A stretch of DNA of 7,470 bases, taken from assembly GCA_022842805.1 (NCBI GenBank), contig JALHOX010000044.1:1-7470 (forward strand). Reading direction: 5' to 3'. The notes below the pieces were generated by a model that was not told the DNA's origin, did no database searches, and was given only the letters and a program-made list of their open reading frames with translations. Source of the DNA: Phycisphaerae bacterium. Lineage in GTDB: Bacteria > Planctomycetota > Phycisphaerae > UBA1845 > Fen-1342. Shown here piece after piece: positions 5,191 to 7,470 of the stretch. The position numbers and the translations under genes were made by a program. Each line of letters opens with the position of its first letter. Within the stretch, counting starts at the first letter, position 1.

Positions 5191-6600
5191 ATGAGCCGCA
5201 TTAACACCAACATCCCGTCGCTTGTGGCGCAGCGCGTTTTCACGCTGCAAAACATGAAGCAGAACGAGTCGCTCAATCGGCTGAGCACCGGTCTGCGGAT
5301 CAACTCCGGCAAGGACGACCCCGCCGGCCTGATCGCCTCGGAAAACCTGCGTGCCGAGAAGAGCGCCCTGCAGGCCAGCCTGACGAACATCTCCCGCGCC
5401 GACAACATCGTCGCCGTCGCCGAGGGTTCGCTGGATGAAATCAACAACCTGCTGACCGAGCTGGAGACCCTCGTCGACCGCAGCGCCAACGAGGCCGCCA
5501 TCAGCACGGAAGAGCGGAACGCGAACCAGCTTCAGATCGACTCGATCCTCGAATCGATCAACCGCATCGCCAACACCACCGAATTCCAGGGCCGCAAGCT
5601 GCTCGACGGCACGCTGAACTATGCCACCAGCGGCGTCGCCGCCAGTGCGCTGGCCGACGTGCAGGTACTGGCCGCGAAGATCACCAACGGCGGTTCGCGT
5701 CAGGTGGTCGTCGAAGTGACCAACTCGGCCGAGCTGGGCCGCCTGCAGTTCTCCGCCTCACTCACCGGCGCCACGAACATCACCATCGAAGTCGCCGGCA
5801 ATCTCGGCAGCGACACGTTTAGCTTCGGCGCCAGCACGGCCATCACGGACATCGCCGCAGCGGTCAACGACAGCACCGAGCTGACCGGTGTGGTGGCCCG
5901 CGTGAGCGCCGGCAACCTGTTCTTTGAGACGCAGGAATACGGTTCGTCGCAGTTTGTCTCGGTTGAGACGATCAGCGGTACGTTTAACCTTGCGGGCGGC
6001 ACGACGCGCGACGAAGGCGCCGATGCCAGCATCCTGATCAACGGCACCGCCGCCGTCACCGACGGCTTGAAGGCCAGCGTCCGCACCGCCGCCGTACAGG
6101 CCGACATCGAACTGACCGCGGCCCGCGGCACGAACCTGGGTACTTCGACGTTCAACATCCGCGACGGCGGCGCCAACTTTGCGATTTCGCCGGATCTGTC
6201 GCTGGCCGGCCTGGTGAGCATCGGTCTGCCGTCGGCCACGACCGGCAACCTGGGCAACTCGGTCGTCGGCTTTGTCTCATCGCTCGCGACGGGCAAGAAC
6301 AACCAGCTCGCTTCGGGCAACTACTACCAGGCGCAGCAGATTATCCGCGGCGCCCAGGACACTGTGTCGAAGCTCCGCGGTCGATTGGGCGCCTTCCAAG
6401 CTAACACTTTGGAGACGACCAAGAACTCGCTGCAGGTTACGTTTGAGAACCTGACGGCCGCGGAAAGCACGATCCGCGACACCGACTTCGCGACCGAGAC
6501 CAGCGAACTGACGCGTTCGCAGATCCTGGTGCAGTCGGCGACGAACACTCTGCGGCTGGCGAATCAGTCGCCGCAGAACATCCTGGCTCTGCTCGGCTAA
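5191..6600 (+). CDS. fliC: Flagellin, the filament subunit
   Basis: Complete 469-residue flagellin, exported by the flagellar secretion system and polymerised into the filament. The N-terminal D0/D1 helices cover residues 1-145 (SRINTNIPSLVAQR; LNRLSTGLRINSGKDDPAGL; FQGRKLLDG). The C-terminal D1/D0 covers about 375-469 and ends LANQSPQNILALLG. The middle is a surface domain. Residues about 197-262 (VAGNLGSDTFSFGASTAI through YGSSQFVSVE) match the flagellin hook-IN motif. There is no signal peptide, as expected. GGAGG at 5177-5181, nine bases upstream, supports the ATG. Codons are strongly C- or G-ending and more uniform than in the two upstream genes, fitting high expression. It appears to be a single-gene unit with its own leader and a terminator at 6631. 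No chaperone or cap gene is adjacent. It could be one of several flagellin paralogues. Confidence 0.97.
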   Translation: MSRINTNIPSLVAQRVFTLQNMKQNESLNRLSTGLRINSGKDDPAGLIASENLRAEKSALQASLTNISRADNIVAVAEGSLDEINNLLTELETLVDRSANEAAISTEERNANQLQIDSILESINRIANTTEFQGRKLLDGTLNYATSGVAASALADVQVLAAKITNGGSRQVVVEVTNSAELGRLQFSASLTGATNITIEVAGNLGSDTFSFGASTAITDIAAAVNDSTELTGVVARVSAGNLFFETQEYGSSQFVSVETISGTFNLAGGTTRDEGADASILINGTAAVTDGLKASVRTAAVQADIELTAARGTNLGTSTFNIRDGGANFAISPDLSLAGLVSIGLPSATTGNLGNSVVGFVSSLATGKNNQLASGNYYQAQQIIRGAQDTVSKLRGRLGAFQANTLETTKNSLQVTFENLTAAESTIRDTDFATETSELTRSQILVQSATNTLRLANQSPQNILALLG

Positions 6601-6628
6601 GCGCCGGCGGGCTTCGGTTGGAAATGAA

Positions 6629-7470
6629 TCATCGGGCGGGCGAGCGGTCTTCGGACGGCGCGCCCGCCCGATCGTTTTGCGCTTGCGCCATGCGCGACTT
6701 CGCTTCCTGGATGAAGCCGAGGAGGCGTTGCGTCCGTACGTGTTCCGGGCCGAACAGCCGCCGATGCGTTTCGAGCGAGTCGTCAAACAGGCACATCGCC
6801 TCTTCGAATTCGCCGCACTCGACCAACGCCCGCGCCAGCGCCGTCGTCGAAAGGGTCGTCAGCAAGTTATCGTGTCCAACGTGTTCCAACTCGTCGGGAA
6901 TCAAGGCCCGAAAGCGCTCCGCCGCCCGCGACGGTTGGCCGCGATCGAGTTCGAAGTGCGCCTCTTTGTGTCGGGCGGCGAGCGTATCGAAGTGGTGCGG
7001 CCCGAGATGCTTCAAGCGCGTCGCGTAGACCTCGGCGATGATCGCTAGCGAGACTTCGGGAAAGCCGATGTCGGAGTAACAGGACGCCAGGTTTTGCTTG
7101 GCGGTCGCGGTCAAGATGTGGTCGTCGCCGTGGAGCGTTTTCATATCTTGCACGGTGGCGCGGATGACCTCGAGCGCCTCGTTGTTGAGACTCTGACGCA
7201 TCAGCACCGTCGCGAGGTTGTTTCGCGAGCTCAGTGTGCTCGGCGAGAGCGGGCCGAAGACGCGCTCGCGCCGCTCGAGGCCGTCGCGCGTCATTCCCTC
7301 GGCCTCCTCGATCTCCCCCGCGTCGGCGAGCGTGTCGGCCAGGTTGCCTTGCGCGAAGAGCGTCGCCGGGTGATCCGCGCCCAGCGCACGGTGGGCGCGC
7401 TCATAAACCACGCGGAGTTGCGAACGAGCTTCGGCGACGCGGCCTGCTCCGCGAAGCGCCTGCGCCACGT
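6629..7470 (-). CDS. TPR protein with 42-residue kinesin-light-chain-type repeats, N-terminus cut by window edge
   Basis: The last 279 residues of a larger protein. The frame runs off the right edge, and the GTG at 7468 is probably internal. Five repeats are exactly 42 residues long. They open with LGADHPATL, FGPLSPSTL, HGDDHILTA, LGPHHFDTL and VGHDNLLTT. A sixth, partial repeat opens with FGPEHVRTQ. Each has the paired helices of a TPR, with patterns such as NLADTL and GEIEEAE. Such arrays bind partner proteins. In planctomycetes they often form the C-terminal part of Ser/Thr protein kinases or other regulators, but no catalytic domain is visible here, so the function is open. There are no membrane segments. 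The final 14 or so codons and the first base of the stop codon lie within the terminator stem shared with flagellin, giving the tail RAGAPSEDRSPAR. Confidence 0.88.
   Translation of the reverse strand, partial: VAQALRGAGRVAEARSQLRVVYERAHRALGADHPATLFAQGNLADTLADAGEIEEAEGMTRDGLERRERVFGPLSPSTLSSRNNLATVLMRQSLNNEALEVIRATVQDMKTLHGDDHILTATAKQNLASCYSDIGFPEVSLAIIAEVYATRLKHLGPHHFDTLAARHKEAHFELDRGQPSRAAERFRALIPDELEHVGHDNLLTTLSTTALARALVECGEFEEAMCLFDDSLETHRRLFGPEHVRTQRLLGFIQEAKSRMAQAQNDRAGAPSEDRSPAR
6631..6672. terminator. Strong terminator between convergent flagellin and TPR genes
   Basis: A perfect 12-bp GC-rich stem, 6631-6642 with 6661-6672, encloses an 18-nt apical part containing GTC-TTCG-GAC, the very stable C(UUCG)G tetraloop form. 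On the plus strand TTTT (6675-6678) follows, as expected for the flagellin terminator. On the minus strand the tail GATTCATTT is moderately T-rich, so it may serve both genes. Confidence 0.8.

Noticed and set aside
5700..6320. Minus-strand frame of 206 codons inside flagellin
   Set aside because: It is antisense to the flagellin middle domain, with no start signal and no family-like features.

Overview
The window is high-GC bacterial chromosomal DNA with single-copy housekeeping-type genes. It most likely comes from the Planctomycetota. Support for this is inference from protein style: a planctomycete-like flagellin N-terminal domain, a COX15 with the loop 'VDWPNSFGYNMFLYP', a glycine-rich RRM protein, and kinesin-light-chain-type TPRs in a large protein. 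No rRNA or other marker confirms it.

Layout from left to right. Positions 1-1164 (minus strand) hold the first 388 residues of a PolX-type DNA polymerase/3'-5' exonuclease, cut by the left edge. Positions 1376-1825 (minus) hold a small RRM protein with a glycine-rich and RGD-repeat tail. It ends in a good intrinsic terminator, so polX is probably transcribed separately. Positions 1826-2132 are a divergent intergenic region with a long structured leader for the RRM gene and a 10-bp palindrome over its likely promoter. Positions 2133-3551 (plus) encode a COX15/CtaA-type heme A synthase with an extra four-helix N-terminal membrane part. A terminator-like hairpin follows it. Positions 3703-4770 (plus) encode an OleA-like condensing enzyme of the thiolase superfamily, with the whole active site conserved but no oleBCD genes beside it. 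Positions 4771-5190 hold a heptamer-repeat hairpin element and then a structured leader for flagellin. Positions 5191-6600 (plus) encode a complete flagellin. A strong bidirectional-looking terminator at 6631-6672 separates it from a convergent TPR gene (6629-7470, minus), which is cut by the right edge.

The genes do not form one pathway. Each appears to be its own transcription unit: DNA repair, RNA binding, respiratory cofactor synthesis, lipid-type condensation, motility and a TPR scaffold. I see no mobile element, CRISPR array, defence system or RNA gene of a known class. The most interesting signals are regulatory and structural: the RRM leader, the flagellin leader, the heptamer hairpin, the orphan OleA and the extended COX15.
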